Assembly: GCA_964013895.1 (NCBI GenBank)
Contig: CAXGYF010000018.1
Coordinates: forward strand, 1 to 33,566
DNA length: 33,566 bases
Reading direction: 5' to 3'
Origin: MedAcidi-G1 sp002713545
GTDB taxonomy: Bacteria; Actinomycetota; Acidimicrobiia; Acidimicrobiales; MedAcidi-G1
Positions 24,865 through 31,522 of the stretch are shown one piece after another. The first letter of the stretch is position 1; every line of letters starts with the position of its first letter. The position numbers were made by a program, and so were the translations under genes. The notes under the pieces are model-generated. The model searched no databases, had not been told where the DNA came from, and worked only from the letters and a program-made list of their open reading frames with translations.

Positions 24865-25248
24865 ATGAATACAGCGGTCATTTATAATTCCTACGACATT
24901 ACTCGCCCAGCTTTGCGTGACTTTTCTTCTAGGCCTTTACCACAAAAAGTTTATCGACGTCGTCGCTTAGCTTTTCTATCGATGGTCGGATTGATCGTAT
25001 TTTTAAGTGTTTTAATGGCTAATGAAATTATTGGCCGAATTCAGGGTGTTCCCGGGGGTTCAGTGGTTGAAGCTTCTGGAAACCCAGTGGTGTATATCGT
25101 GCAACCGGGTGACACTCTTTGGGAAATCGCCGACAAATTCAATCCAGAAGGTACAGATATACGACACACGGTTGACGAGCTTGCAAAAGTAACTGGAGGT
25201 TCAAATCTGCAACCGGGGCAGCGTATTGTTCTTAACAGAGGTTTATAA
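24865..25248 (+). CDS. LysM membrane protein, likely SOS cell-division inhibitor (YneA/ChiZ-like)
   Basis: A 127-residue protein with a basic cytoplasmic N-terminus (RRRR at 31-34), one transmembrane helix (about 35-52), a short linker and a C-terminal LysM domain (about 76-124, VVYIVQPGDTLWEIADKF to NLQPGQRIVL), which would face the cell wall. It is divergent from lexA with a shared operator region. This is the architecture and position of Bacillus YneA, Corynebacterium DivS and M. tuberculosis Rv2719c (ChiZ), which delay division during SOS. Function is inferred from that synteny and domain order. A Shine-Dalgarno (AAAGGA, 24851-24856) is about 8 nt before the ATG. Confidence 0.85.
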   Translation: MNTAVIYNSYDITRPALRDFSSRPLPQKVYRRRRLAFLSMVGLIVFLSVLMANEIIGRIQGVPGGSVVEASGNPVVYIVQPGDTLWEIADKFNPEGTDIRHTVDELAKVTGGSNLQPGQRIVLNRGL

Positions 25249-25252
25249 ACTT

Positions 25253-25271
25253 TTACCTAACTGTTAGGTAA
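25253..25271. repeat. Perfect 19-bp palindrome at convergent gene ends
   Basis: TTACCTAAC and GTTAGGTAA are exact reverse complements around one central T. It covers the last six codons and stop of the minus-strand reductase gene, 4 nt after the LysM stop codon. It may act as a bidirectional transcription end signal or as a protein-binding site. There is no T tract. Confidence 0.5.
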
Positions 25272-26005
25272 CGACAAAATAGAAATTCTTCTTCTAACAG
25301 TATTCGATTCAGGGATAGTTCGACAGGGGAATCAACTGGGTGGTTAAGAAACGGTGGAGGGTTTTCTCCTCCGACTGCTCTAGGAGAAACGCTTAGACAG
25401 AATTCATCTATTAAATCATCAGCTAGTAAGTGTGCGTTTAGATTCGGTCCACCCTCGCAAACAACAATTTTTGCATCTTGGTTGAAAAGGTCATGGATGA
25501 CCCTTGAAACATTCAATTCTTCTTCTGGAAAGTCAATAATTTCTGACGATGTAGCAAATTGGGATCTATTTTTTTCAAGTGACTCACTTTTAGTATAGAT
25601 AAGAGGAGGTTTGTCCTCTGGGTGGCGTTCAGCGAATAAACCCATATCAGGGTTAAGATTCAGCTCGCCAGAAAGAACAGCTATTCTAGGACGTTTTTCC
25701 TGTCCTCTGGATTCTCGAAACTCGGCTAATTTACCCTCAGGAGTTTTTGGTGCTTTATAATTTTCAGCTCTGACAGTGCCTGCGCCAACCAGAATAATGT
25801 CCGCAAGTCCTCTGATAATTTGATAGATATTTCTGTCCGCTGAACCGCTTAATCCTCCTGCTCTGCCTTCGAAGGAAATGAAACCATCTACAGAATTAAC
25901 CATATTCAGCAATATCCAAGGTCTCGAATTTAACGGCGTTCTTACGTCATTGTTGTAAACATCTATCGGGTCTACTTCAGTTTCTTCTGGAAAGATCTGC
26001 TTCAT
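25253..26005 (-). CDS. RibD C-terminal-domain (dihydrofolate-reductase-like) reductase
   Basis: A 250-residue stand-alone reductase domain resembling RibD/DHFR-fold proteins and actinobacterial proteins such as M. tuberculosis Rv2671. It has RPWILLNMVNSVDGFIS near the N-terminus (about 29-45), LADIILVGAGTVRAENY (about 78-94), and VVCEGGPNLNAHLL with EFCLSVSPRAVGG in the second half. These fit the NADPH- and substrate-binding segments. There is no deaminase domain, so it is not a complete RibD. Whether it reduces a riboflavin intermediate, dihydrofolate or something else is not determined; Rv2671 has been linked to dihydrofolate reduction. On the minus strand TACTGT ends 7 nt before the ATG, with no Shine-Dalgarno. 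Confidence 0.8.
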   Translation of the reverse strand: MKQIFPEETEVDPIDVYNNDVRTPLNSRPWILLNMVNSVDGFISFEGRAGGLSGSADRNIYQIIRGLADIILVGAGTVRAENYKAPKTPEGKLAEFRESRGQEKRPRIAVLSGELNLNPDMGLFAERHPEDKPPLIYTKSESLEKNRSQFATSSEIIDFPEEELNVSRVIHDLFNQDAKIVVCEGGPNLNAHLLADDLIDEFCLSVSPRAVGGENPPPFLNHPVDSPVELSLNRILLEEEFLFCRYLTVR

Positions 26006-26012
26006 ACAAATG

Positions 26013-26018
26013 ACAGTA
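26013..26018 (-). promoter_or_regulatory. -10 element for leaderless RibD-like gene
   Basis: Minus-strand TACTGT ends 7 nt before the ATG at 26005. There is no Shine-Dalgarno. It lies in a 194-nt AT-rich divergent spacer shared with tdk. Confidence 0.4.
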
Positions 26019-26184
26019 TCGGAATTGTTGAGATTTTCTGATTTAGAAATCTTTATTATTTTATGAAAATGAACAAGATTCAGATTTCATAATTTGCTTT
26101 ATTTTGAGTATTATCGTTCGATTGGGTTTTAAAAATAGGTATAAATGTATCAATGGAAATATTTCTAGTTGTTTCAAGTTGTCT

Positions 26185-26190
26185 TAAAGT
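26185..26190 (+). promoter_or_regulatory. -10-like element before tdk
   Basis: TAAAGT ends 6 nt before the TTG at 26197 and 9 nt before the ATG at 26200. There is no Shine-Dalgarno. It would give a leaderless or nearly leaderless tdk mRNA. Confidence 0.4.
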
Positions 26191-26199
26191 GCTGTATTG

Positions 26200-26847
26200 A
26201 TGGCTTCTTTGCGATTTTCCTTCGGGACCATGGGTTCTGGTAAAAGCACTCTGGCTCTACAGATCCATCACAATCTCACTTCGAGAGGTTTGTTTGGTAT
26301 TCTTTGCAGCCAGTTAGATAGAGCAGGTGGAAAAGTCTCCAGCGCCCTGGGAGTTTCCGCGGATGCCGTTCAAGTTTCTCCAGGTTTCAATCTTTACGAT
26401 TTTGCCTTGAAGGAAAAAGAAAAAAACGGATCTCTGGATTATATGATCTGCGATGAGGCGCAGTTTTATTCAGTTGAACAAATAGAACAATTAGCTCGAA
26501 TTGTTGATGAAATCGGCGCGGAAGTTTACGCTTTTGGGCTCCTCACTTCTTTTCAAGGAGAACTTTTTGAAGGAACTAGAAGACTGTTGGAACTCTCTGA
26601 TGAGCGGATTGAAGTGCAAGTAGAAGCACGTTGTTGGTGTGGCCGTAGGGCCACACATAATGCGAGGTTGCTTGAAGGGAAACAAGTTTACGATGGTGAT
26701 CTTGTCGTAGTTGACGATCCAGAAGACCAAAAAGTCACTTATGAACTTCGTTGCCGCCAGCATTGGTTGAATGGGGATTCGGGTCCAGATCGTCAAGTTG
26801 TTCCCATACATGCACCACATAAAGAAGTTAAATCAGCAAACGGTTAG
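26200..26847 (+). CDS. tdk: Thymidine kinase, type II
   Basis: Salvage kinase converting thymidine to dTMP. From ATG 26200 the product is 215 residues (216 if the preceding TTG 26197 is used). The P-loop GTMGSGKST is at 9-17 (GPMFSGKT is common in the family), the Walker B-like CDEAQFYS at about 86-93, and the lasso region with YAFGLLTSFQGELFEGTRRLL follows. Zinc ligands are visible as CWCG and CRQH, i.e. one Cys-to-His variant of the usual second CxxC. The first two codons, TTG-ATG, make the true start ambiguous. Confidence 0.92.
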   Translation: MASLRFSFGTMGSGKSTLALQIHHNLTSRGLFGILCSQLDRAGGKVSSALGVSADAVQVSPGFNLYDFALKEKEKNGSLDYMICDEAQFYSVEQIEQLARIVDEIGAEVYAFGLLTSFQGELFEGTRRLLELSDERIEVQVEARCWCGRRATHNARLLEGKQVYDGDLVVVDDPEDQKVTYELRCRQHWLNGDSGPDRQVVPIHAPHKEVKSANG

Positions 26848-26877
26848 CACGAGCAACGTGTCTTACTTCAAGTTCGC

Positions 26878-26883
26878 TAACCT
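26878..26883 (+). promoter_or_regulatory. -10 element for leaderless acyl-CoA dehydrogenase gene
   Basis: TAACCT preceded by C ends exactly 6 nt before the ATG at 26890. No Shine-Dalgarno is present. Confidence 0.55.
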
Positions 26884-26889
26884 AAAAAT

Positions 26890-28686
26890 ATGACTGAATA
26901 TAAACCGCCTCTAAACGATATCAGACTAGTTCTAAATGAGATTAGTGATATAAGTAGATTGTGTGACCTACCGGGTTTTGAACACGTAGATGTCGAGACA
27001 ATTGATGGAGTTCTTGAAGAGCTTGGACGTTTTGCAGCTGAAGTAATTTCACCTGTTAATAAAATTGGTGATCAAGAAGGATGCTCAGTATCAGATGGTG
27101 TAGTTACTATGCCGGAAGAGTTTGGAGAGGCCTGGGATCATTTTGTGGATGCCGGGTGGGGAGCTATTTCGCAAGATCCAGACTATGGAGGAGGCGGGTT
27201 CCCACTAGCCATTCACACTGTTTTGACGGAATTGTTAGCGACAGCGAGCAGAGCATGGTCTATGGGGCCGATGCTGACGGCGGGCGCAATTGATTGCTTA
27301 CACACTTTTTCTGACGAATCTCAAAAAGAAGTTTTTTTGCCTAAATTGGTCGCCGGCGAATGGTCCGGGACAATGAATTTGACTGAACCTCAGGCCGGTT
27401 CCGACGTTGGAGCTTTGACTACCAAAGCAGTTCCCCAAGAAGATGGGACTTACAGAATTTTTGGAACCAAAATCTTTATTACTTTTGGAGAGCATGAGTT
27501 AGTTGAAAATATTATTCAACTGGTGTTAGCGCGAACTCCAGACAGTCCGCCAGGTACAAAGGGAATCTCTTGTTTCATTGTTCCCAAGTATTTAGTTCAA
27601 GATGATGGCTCGCTGGGGGAACGCAATGATTACCGGTGTTTATCACTTGAACATAAGTTGGGTCTTCATGCCAGCCCAACTTGCGTAATTTCTTATGGTG
27701 AAAATGGAGATGGTGCTGTCGGCTACCTCATAGGAGAAGAACATCAAGGAATGCGCTACATGTTCAAAATGATGAATAATGCTCGTTTGGGAGTTGGAGT
27801 CGAAGGTTTAGCAGTAGCAGAGAGAGCTTTACAGCAAGCTTCTTCTTTTGCGTTGGATAGACGCCAAGGTAAAGCTATGGGAGCTGAAGCAGGGGAGCAG
27901 TCTTTAATCATTGAACACCCAGATGTAAGACGAATGCTATTAACCATGAGAGCTTATACCGACGCGATGAGGTGTATTTTGTATGCCAATGCCGCAGCTC
28001 TCGATTTAGCGAAGAGTCATCCCGAAAACGAAGAACGACAAATAGCTTCAGACAGAGCTGAGTTATTAACACCAATTTCCAAGGCTTGGTGCACCGATTT
28101 AGGTGTAGAAATGACTTCTCTGGGGATCCAGGTCCATGGAGGTTATGGGTATATCGAAGAAACTGGTGCAGCTCAACACCTTAGAGATTCCCGTATTTCC
28201 CCCATCTACGAAGGAACGAATGGGATTCAAGCAATAGATTTAGTTGGAAGAAAATTAAGGATGAATGAGGGTAAAGTCATCAGAGATCTTCTTGACGAGA
28301 TAAATGAATTTACTGAAAATCTCGATCAACACGGAGAGGAATTTGCAACTATTAGATCAAATCTTACTGATAGTCTGAATGCCGTTGAAGAAGCTACTGC
28401 GTGGCTTACTGAAAAAGGGACGGAAGATCCCATACAAGCTATTTCAGGGGCCACACCCTACTTGCGAATGTTGGGACAGTTAGTGGGTGGATGGTTTTTA
28501 GCACGTTTAGCAATCGGTGCAAAAAACAACGAGAGTATCGGCGATCCAGATTTCCGGAACACTAAAATGACTGTCGCTAAGTTTTATGCTGAGCAACTTC
28601 TGCCCTTAACCAGAGCTCAACTTGGGGCTGTTACTGCCGGTTCGTCTGATTTATTTGCAGTTCCCGAAGAACTTTTCTCTATTTAA
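26890..28686 (+). CDS. Acyl-CoA dehydrogenase (large, about 600-residue type)
   Basis: FAD-dependent first step of fatty-acid (or related acyl-CoA) beta-oxidation. The 598-residue product has an N-terminal helical extension (1-75), the FAD/substrate signature MNLTEPQAGSDVG, the C-terminal helical domain with GIQVHGGYGYIEE, and the catalytic base Glu441 in IYEGTNGIQ. The extra C-terminal domain (about 470-598) places it with the large AcdP/FadE-type enzymes acting on long-chain or unusual acyl-CoAs. No electron-transfer flavoprotein gene is nearby. It is preceded by a TAACCT leaderless-type start and followed directly by lgt. The substrate cannot be assigned. Confidence 0.92.
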   Translation: MTEYKPPLNDIRLVLNEISDISRLCDLPGFEHVDVETIDGVLEELGRFAAEVISPVNKIGDQEGCSVSDGVVTMPEEFGEAWDHFVDAGWGAISQDPDYGGGGFPLAIHTVLTELLATASRAWSMGPMLTAGAIDCLHTFSDESQKEVFLPKLVAGEWSGTMNLTEPQAGSDVGALTTKAVPQEDGTYRIFGTKIFITFGEHELVENIIQLVLARTPDSPPGTKGISCFIVPKYLVQDDGSLGERNDYRCLSLEHKLGLHASPTCVISYGENGDGAVGYLIGEEHQGMRYMFKMMNNARLGVGVEGLAVAERALQQASSFALDRRQGKAMGAEAGEQSLIIEHPDVRRMLLTMRAYTDAMRCILYANAAALDLAKSHPENEERQIASDRAELLTPISKAWCTDLGVEMTSLGIQVHGGYGYIEETGAAQHLRDSRISPIYEGTNGIQAIDLVGRKLRMNEGKVIRDLLDEINEFTENLDQHGEEFATIRSNLTDSLNAVEEATAWLTEKGTEDPIQAISGATPYLRMLGQLVGGWFLARLAIGAKNNESIGDPDFRNTKMTVAKFYAEQLLPLTRAQLGAVTAGSSDLFAVPEELFSI

Positions 28687-28697
28687 TTGGAGTTGTT

Positions 28698-29519
28698 CTG
28701 ATTTATCATCTGGCATCAATACCTAGTCCATCTTCAAGCTCATTTAGTATTGGTCCAATTGAACTGCGTGCTTATGGGTTAATGATTGCTCTTGGAGTTT
28801 TAGTGTCAGTTTGGTGGTGTCAGAAACGTTGGGAAAACAAAGGTGGGAAAGCTGAAGAAATATCCGAAATAATGATCTGGGCGGTGCCTTTCGGTCTCAT
28901 TGGAGCACGTCTTTATCATGTAATTACTGATTGGCGTTCTTTTCGAGGGCGCTGGGAAGACGTACCAGCTATTTGGCAAGGAGGTTTGGGGATACCAGGT
29001 GGTCTAATATTAGGAGTGATTGTAGGCGTAATTGTTGCTAAGAAGCGAGGTGTCGATACATCTGGAGTTCTTGATGCTGTGATCCCTTCGATACCTATTG
29101 CGCAAGCAATAGGTAGATGGGGCAATTGGTTCAATCAGGAACTCTTCGGGAAACCCACGGAATTGCCCTGGTCCTTAGAAATAGATCCCCAACATAGGCC
29201 AAAAAGTTTTATTGCAGAGTCTACTTTCCACCCTACCTTTCTATATGAGGCTATTTGGAACGTATTATTAGCTTTTATTCTGGTTAGATGCGATCGCGCC
29301 GGCTTTTTGAAACCTGGCCGTTTAATAGGGCTTTGGATATTTGGATATGGAATTGGAAGGCTTTGGGTAGAGGCATTAAGAATCGATAACGCCTCCCTGA
29401 TAGCTGGAGTTAGGGTAAATATTTGGATGAGTTTGATAGCTGTTATTTCTGGTTTATTAGTTGTAGTTTTCGGGAGAAAACGATCTATTGAGCCAATGAA
29501 TTCCTCAGAGAGGTTTTAG
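28698..29519 (+). CDS. lgt: Prolipoprotein diacylglyceryl transferase, with non-canonical start
   Basis: Membrane enzyme that transfers diacylglyceryl from phosphatidylglycerol to the lipobox cysteine. It has about seven transmembrane helices, GGLGIPGGLI, the Lgt signature IGRWGNWFNQELFG and HPTFLYEAIWN. The first ATG in frame (28782) would cut off the conserved N-terminus IPSPSSSSFSIGPIELRAYG. The frame is open back to 28650 but contains no ATG, GTG or TTG before 28782. GGAG at 28689-28692 points to CTG 28698 (5-nt gap) or ATT 28701 (8-nt gap) as the start, giving about 273 residues. CTG is used here as the best estimate. It begins 11 nt after the acyl-CoA dehydrogenase stop codon. Confidence 0.9.
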   Translation: MIYHLASIPSPSSSSFSIGPIELRAYGLMIALGVLVSVWWCQKRWENKGGKAEEISEIMIWAVPFGLIGARLYHVITDWRSFRGRWEDVPAIWQGGLGIPGGLILGVIVGVIVAKKRGVDTSGVLDAVIPSIPIAQAIGRWGNWFNQELFGKPTELPWSLEIDPQHRPKSFIAESTFHPTFLYEAIWNVLLAFILVRCDRAGFLKPGRLIGLWIFGYGIGRLWVEALRIDNASLIAGVRVNIWMSLIAVISGLLVVVFGRKRSIEPMNSSERF

Positions 29520-29523
29520 CAAC

Positions 29524-29529
29524 TACGGT
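29524..29529 (+). promoter_or_regulatory. -10 element before the cyclase-domain gene
   Basis: TACGGT preceded by C ends exactly 6 nt before the GTG at 29536. No Shine-Dalgarno is present. Confidence 0.45.
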
Positions 29530-29535
29530 CTTTAT

Positions 29536-30048
29536 GTGGATACCGATTTCGTGTTGCGAAGAATAGACAGAACTTTTGCTTTCATAGACCTCTCGGGATT
29601 TACTGCTTTTAGTGAAAAAGCGGGAGATGATCAGGCAGTGGACGTCTTGGTTCAGTTTCGTAACGCTGTTCGTAATATTGCGAGTAAAAGAGGTGTGAGA
29701 ATAGCTAAATGGCTTGGTGATGGCGTGATGCTTGTTGGGGTAGAGCCAGAAGAAACAGTCGATTCGGTACTTGAAATTAATTCTTTTATAAATGATTCAG
29801 ATTTTGAATTGTCGGTAAGGGCTGGGATCGCTGGGGGTTGGGTTCTTTTAATCGAAGGAGATGATCACGTAGGGAGAGAGGTCATTCTGGCTTCACGACT
29901 GTGTGACAGCGCCGGACCCGGCCAAGTTTTAGCACCAAAAGAACTAGTTTCACCACTTATGAATCTGACTCAAATCGAGTTGGGAGAAGTAATGGTTGAG
30001 GGATTTGCTAAGCCTTTTAAGTTGGTCCAACTGGAACAAGCTGAGTGA
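29536..30048 (+). CDS. Small class III adenylate/guanylate cyclase-domain protein
   Basis: A 170-residue protein made almost only of a class III nucleotide cyclase domain. The two metal-binding aspartates are present: Asp18 in FAFIDLSGFTAFSEKAG and Asp62 in WLGDGVML. The transition-state region, usually VNLAARL, reads VILASRL: the arginine is kept but the asparagine is isoleucine, which may lower or abolish activity. There is no transmembrane, HAMP or sensor domain, so it is a cytosolic stand-alone domain. Its start is GTG 29536 with TACGGT 6 nt upstream. It could make cAMP, act as a pseudo-cyclase or serve as a regulatory partner. Confidence 0.8.
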   Translation: MDTDFVLRRIDRTFAFIDLSGFTAFSEKAGDDQAVDVLVQFRNAVRNIASKRGVRIAKWLGDGVMLVGVEPEETVDSVLEINSFINDSDFELSVRAGIAGGWVLLIEGDDHVGREVILASRLCDSAGPGQVLAPKELVSPLMNLTQIELGEVMVEGFAKPFKLVQLEQAE

Positions 30049-30063
30049 GTTCTTTTGGAAATA

Positions 30064-30091
30064 GAAAAATTTTAGCAATATTAAAATTTTC
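30064..30091 (+). terminator. AT-rich stem-loop after cyclase-domain gene
   Basis: GAAAAATTTTA (30064-30074) pairs with TAAAATTTTC (30082-30091), leaving one bulged A, 16 nt after the stop codon. The U-rich 3' arm continues into CTCT. It is a weak terminator or an mRNA 3'-end stabiliser. Confidence 0.3.
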
Positions 30092-30123
30092 TCTAAAGAC
30101 TTGGCTCCAGAGGTAAGGAAAAG

Positions 30124-31290
30124 ATGGACGTCGGATTCTCTGAATTAGGAATAGAAAAAGATTTAGTCGAAGAATTAAACAATCAAGGTATTACAGAACC
30201 TTTTGAAATACAGAAAATAACTATCCCAGACATTTTAAAAGGGAGAGATGTCTGCGGGAAAGCGAAAACAGGATCAGGTAAGACAATTGCATTTGGTCTG
30301 CCACTGGTGCAACTCCTACCAGCATCAAAACCCGGAAAACCGACAGGTTTAGCTCTTGTCCCGACACGCGAATTGGCTATTCAGGTATGTAAGGAGCTTG
30401 AACCTCTAGCTTTGAAGAGAAATTTGATAGTGCGAGCTATTTATGGTGGTTCTCCTATAGAAAAACAAATTGAGGCTTTAAAGCAAGGTGTTGATTTCGT
30501 AGTCGCAACACCAGGACGTTTAATCGACTTGTTGGAAAGAGGGGATATTTCAGTAACGAGTGTTGAAAAAATTGTCATCGATGAAGCGGACAGAATGGCA
30601 GACATGGGGTTCATGCCTCAAGTTGAATGGGTCTTGCGTCAGGTAGAAGTAGATCATCAAACCTTATTATTTTCCGCAACACTGGATGGCATGGTGAGTG
30701 GGTTGATAAGTCGTTATCAACATGACCCTGCAATGCATGAAGTCGACTCCCGTGAAGTAACAGTTGCGGAGATGCAGCATCGTTTCATTGCAGTTCATGA
30801 AATGGATCAGGTGAAAGTAGCTGCTGCAATAATAAATTCTTCTAATAAAACAATAGTTTTTACGAAAACTCGGTGGGGAGCAGACAAGTTAGCATCAAAA
30901 CTTTTAAAAGAAAACGTAAACGCAGCAGCCATACACGGCGATTTACGGCAATCACAACGTGAAAAAGCTCTGAAAGATTTCACAAAAGGGAAAATAAGGT
31001 CGTTAGTCGCAACAGATGTGGCGGCAAGAGGAATTCATGTAGATGATGTTGAGGCAGTAATTCACTACGATCCAGCTTCCGACGCTAAAACTTATTTACA
31101 CCGTTCGGGTAGAACGGCAAGAGCAGGTGGAAGTGGGGTAGTGGTAAGTTTGATTTGTTGGAACGAGGAGCTTGAAATAAGAAAGTTGATGAGACGTCTG
31201 GGTTTAAAGCAACCGATAGTTGAGATGTTTTCTAACGATCAGAGATTGAAAAATTTGATCGAATGGAACCCTGATTTGGAGGTAAATTAG
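30124..31290 (+). CDS. DEAD-box RNA helicase
   Basis: ATP-dependent RNA-remodelling helicase of 388 residues, a bare two-RecA-domain core. The Q motif is at about 23-36 (ITEPFEIQKITIP), motif I AKTGSGKT at 47-54, PTRELA at 80-85, TPGR at 129-132, DEAD at 153-156 and SAT at 184-186. In domain two are IVFTKTRWGADKLA, VATDVAARGIHVDDV and the HRSGRTARAG motif VI. There is no long basic C-terminal tail of the RhlE/DeaD sort, so the exact subfamily is left open. A strong Shine-Dalgarno (AGGTAAGGA, 30112-30120) precedes the ATG. It may work with RNase J or PNPase, but that is inference. Confidence 0.93.
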   Translation: MDVGFSELGIEKDLVEELNNQGITEPFEIQKITIPDILKGRDVCGKAKTGSGKTIAFGLPLVQLLPASKPGKPTGLALVPTRELAIQVCKELEPLALKRNLIVRAIYGGSPIEKQIEALKQGVDFVVATPGRLIDLLERGDISVTSVEKIVIDEADRMADMGFMPQVEWVLRQVEVDHQTLLFSATLDGMVSGLISRYQHDPAMHEVDSREVTVAEMQHRFIAVHEMDQVKVAAAIINSSNKTIVFTKTRWGADKLASKLLKENVNAAAIHGDLRQSQREKALKDFTKGKIRSLVATDVAARGIHVDDVEAVIHYDPASDAKTYLHRSGRTARAGGSGVVVSLICWNEELEIRKLMRRLGLKQPIVEMFSNDQRLKNLIEWNPDLEVN

Positions 31291-31322
31291 TTCGAAGAAT
31301 TGAGCAAAATATCTAAGACTGT

Positions 31323-31339
31323 GCATGATGCTTTCATGC
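31323..31339 (+). terminator. Hairpin between helicase gene and riboswitch
   Basis: GCATGA and TCATGC form a perfect 6-bp stem with a 5-nt loop, 32 nt after the helicase stop codon. It is followed by the moderately T-rich TGCTCTT, so it is a possible weak terminator for the helicase transcript. Confidence 0.3.
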
Positions 31340-31351
31340 TGCTCTTAGAAT

Positions 31352-31444
31352 GAAAGAACATCAAGAGAGGCTCAAATTTGGGTCCGGCAACCTGGGATGG
31401 ACACCCAAGGTGCTCGCTTGCCTAGTAGGTGAGGATGCGGTTTC
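31352..31444 (+). ncRNA. SAM riboswitch aptamer (SAM-I/SAM-IV-like)
   Basis: The conserved core AAGAGAGG (31363-31370), CCGGCAACC (31384-31392, starting one base earlier with C) and GGTGCT (31409-31414) is typical of the SAM-I/SAM-IV clan. P1 is CATC 31359-31362 with GATG 31434-31437, extended by GAAA 31352-31355 with TTTC 31441-31444. P2 is a short 6-bp hairpin (31369-31374 with 31379-31384) with a 4-nt loop and no kink-turn, unlike SAM-I. P3 is 31391-31396 with 31404-31410. P4 is a 7-bp hairpin (31417-31423 with 31427-31433). The short P2 resembles SAM-IV or the SAM-I/IV variant known mainly from marine metagenomes. It sits just upstream of metX and should turn it down when SAM is plentiful. 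Confidence 0.85.
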
Positions 31445-31463
31445 GGAAGAGACAATGAAGTGT

Positions 31464-31518
31464 CCGGCGGGTGGTTATTTTTCCCTGCCGGCTCCGATTG
31501 GGAGTCTGTTTGCGGAGG
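31464..31518 (+). promoter_or_regulatory. metX expression platform (candidate translational switch)
   Basis: A GC-rich hairpin (CCGGCGGG 31464-31471 with CCC-T-GCCGG 31483-31491) is followed by two mutually exclusive pairings. CTCC at 31492-31495 can pair with GGAG at 31501-31504 in a local hairpin. Alternatively CTCCG (31492-31496) can pair with CGGAG (31513-31517), which covers the metX Shine-Dalgarno GGAGG (31514-31518). There is no T tract, so translational rather than transcriptional control is inferred. Confidence 0.45.
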
Positions 31519-31522
31519 AAAA

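Noticed and set aside
31460..31522. metX start at GTG 31460
   Set aside because: It would translate the riboswitch expression platform; ATG 31523 has GGAGG 4 nt upstream.
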